Shown one piece after another: positions 62,486-64,000 of a stretch of DNA of 64,000 bases. Below the pieces are notes generated by a model, which did not search any database, was not told the DNA's origin, and saw nothing but the letters and a program-made list of their open reading frames with translations. The translations under genes and the position numbers were made by a program. Each line of letters starts with the position of its first letter. The first letter of the stretch is position 1. The stretch is from Inia geoffrensis (taxonomy: Eukaryota > Chordata > Mammalia > Artiodactyla > Iniidae): NCBI GenBank assembly GCA_036417435.1, contig JAZAQT010000083.1, positions 186,001-250,000 on the forward strand, in the 5' to 3' direction.

Positions 62486-64000
62486 TGATCAGGCATAATT
62501 TCTAAAACTCATCGCCATTTTCGCCCCCTGATACTCGAGTTCGCCGTTCCAGATGCGATATTAACATTCTCCCCACTTGGAGAGTCAGTGCCTTTGACCT
62601 CTTGTTTGGCACAGTTTGCAATTTCTGTGGAAGATGAACAGGAATAAGGAGAACCAATGAGCGGCTAACTCGATGTGTTTGGACGGGCACATTTAACTCT
62701 GATTTCCCTACAGGAAGAAGAATTCACCAAAGGCTCAGCGGGCCATGCCGGAACGAGATTAGGGCCTGAAGCAATTCTTCGGGTTTGCGGTCAGCTCACA
62801 AGAAAGCGAGTTGAGAAAAGGAGATCTTTGGCACTGTAACTCACAATCCTGCAGAGTTCCAAATGACCCCTATCATCCAAAAATTTATTGAAGGAAGGCT
62901 GTGAAGAGGACTTGAACACGACGCAGAATTGCAGAAAACAGATATCAGGGGGTAGATAAGAATTGCTCTGAAAGCGTAGGAAAAGAGGCAGCAGTTCGAC
63001 AGTGATGCACTTGGCCAAAAAGGGCGTATGCGTTTTTTCCTGAATATATTCAGGAAAAAACGCATACGCCCTTTTTGGCCAACCAAGCAAGCCTGCAATG
63101 GAAATCCGCACTACAAGAAGTCTCACTTCCCACCGATCCAAAGGGCCGTCCGAAAAAAGTGTAAAATCCAGAGAGGCAGGACATGCCATGGAGAACCGGC
63201 AGCCTTGTTATGCTGATGGGCGGGATGTAAATTGCCAACAGCCACTCTGGAGAAGTGGATGGTGTTTCCTGGAACAAAGAAAAAACCAAGCTAGAGAGCC
63301 TAGGGCACTTCCACTTATGGTGCTATAGATTCGGAAAATTTAAATGAAAAAGACACAGCCACACCAAAGTTTGGGGCTGCTCTGTGTACGGCATGCTTGA
63401 CTATGGTACAACTTTAATAGCCCAGAAAGGGAAAAATGGATATAGAAGTTGTGGTACATCCCTACAATGGAATATCACTCAACAATGAAATCAATGGCAA
63501 CACACCAGTAGCAGCATAATGACAGGATTTAGTTATGATGATTCTAAGTGAAATAAGTCACACAGAAAAAGAAACATCATAAGATATCACTAATACCGGG
63601 AATGTAAACACGGCTACGTGTGAACTGCATTACAAAACACAACAGAGTCTCACATTTACAAAAGAAACTTATGCTTGCTTAAGGGGAAAGGAGAGTGGGG
63701 AGGCTGCATAAAACCAGAGGTTCACATTAGGACAGATACCATTCCATAAGCCAAATATATATTAGACAAGACCTACTCCTTCCTCAACCAAATGGACTCA
63801 ACACCCAGTATTCAAAACCTTGGAATATGCCTGACTATGAAGAAAATTAAAACCCATACATTTATAGGTCTCCATAAGAAAATCATTTGTGTACAGCACC
63901 ATACACACAGCAGTGTCAATAAGCTAAATCCCCTTATAAAAATAAATTTGAAAAACAAAACACAAGGACTGTGAAATAGAGAGAAATTCTTAAATAAGTC
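62486..64000 (+). repeat. Satellite monomer, unit 37, partial (1,515 bp)
   Basis: Copy of unit 22 cut by the window end shortly after the L1 tail. Palindrome 63011-63082 is perfect. L1 part about 63088-63964. TACGGCATGCTTGAC near 63387 is private and removes the usual GGATCC. Confidence 0.95.

Larger units (their letters stand above)
1..64000 (+). repeat. Satellite array, ~1,736-bp monomer, 36 full copies plus one partial copy
   Basis: The same sequence recurs head to tail without interruption from the first to the last base. Using TGATCAGGCATAATTTC as phase marker, copies start at 1, 1737, 3473, 5209, 6944, 8680, 10416, 12152, 13888, 15620, 17356, 19091, 20827, 22562, 24298, 26031, 27767, 29500, 31236, 32972, 34708, 36444, 38179, 39915, 41651, 43388, 45124, 46860, 48597, 50334, 52070, 53806, 55542, 57278, 59014, 60750 and 62486. 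All copies are in the same orientation. Half of the unit is L1-derived. From memory, unit length and L1 content fit the common cetacean satellite of Arnason and co-workers, a component of C-band heterochromatin; the delphinid form is shorter. The array structure is certain; the species assignment is inference. Confidence 0.97.
54936..64000 (+). repeat. Multi-monomer duplication, copy 2 (right end of unit 32 to unit 37)
   Basis: Second copy of the block at 28894-37958. Differences seen include GACAGATACC versus GAAAGATACC (55051/29009), AGATAAGAATTTC versus AGATAGGAATTTC (near 56009/29967), ATCCACAGC versus ATCCGCAGC (near 62307/36265) and CGGCATGC versus CGGAATCC (near 63390/37348). It continues beyond the window. 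Confidence 0.9.

Noticed and set aside
1..64000. CENP-B box (TTCG....A..CGGG) as sign of a functional centromere
   Set aside because: I searched TTCG-containing sites in the monomer on both strands; none has the required A and CGGG spacing. Centromere function can neither be claimed nor excluded from sequence alone.
1..64000. CRISPR-like or prokaryotic accessory system
   Set aside because: Repeats are 1.7 kb with no spacers, the L1 content is mammalian, and no bacterial-type genes are present.

Overview
The whole window is one head-to-tail tandem satellite array. A monomer of about 1,736 bp is repeated 36 full times, followed by a 1,515-bp partial 37th copy. No flanking unique sequence, no functional gene and no RNA gene was found. 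Monomer lengths run only from 1,732 to 1,737 bp, and copies differ from one another by a few to a few tens of substitutions. I set the phase at the conserved TGATCAGGCATAATTTC at base 1; this phase is arbitrary.

Each monomer has two halves. Offsets of about 603-1480 are a decayed, 5'-truncated LINE-1 (L1) element in + orientation. It holds the C-terminal end of ORF2 (readable QPLWRS-WCFL and KLWYI-TMEY blocks in one frame, broken by stops), a 3' UTR with a G-rich polypurine tract, an AATAAA signal and an A-rich tail remnant. The other roughly 860 bp (offsets 1481-1736 running into 1-602 of the next copy) is of unrecognised origin and is relatively CpG-rich. Immediately upstream of the L1 part, at offsets 526-597, lies a spacerless 72-bp palindrome, perfect in 19 of 37 copies and with one mismatch in 17 more.

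The L1 3' end is of the laurasiatherian/cetartiodactyl type. A unit of about 1.74 kb that is partly L1 fits, from memory, the common cetacean satellite (about 1.75 kb in most whales, about 1.58 kb in dolphins), for which an L1 origin has been proposed. I therefore infer constitutive heterochromatin of a non-delphinid cetacean. The assignment was not checked against a database.

Above the monomer level the array is a patchwork of recent duplications: a block of at least 9 kb (about 28.9-37.96 kb and 54.94-64.0 kb, offset 26,042 bp or 15 monomers), a tandem dimer duplication (17.27-20.07 kb and 20.74-23.54 kb), a dimer family seen at units 9-10, 15-16, 17-18 and 32-33, and monomer duplications (units 6/7 and 28/29). 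Units 30-32 are mosaics of two linked variant types. The most interesting signals are the palindrome, its paired compensatory change in units 6 and 7, and its position at the L1 5' breakpoint. Short open frames on both strands recur only because the monomer recurs; none has support as a gene.
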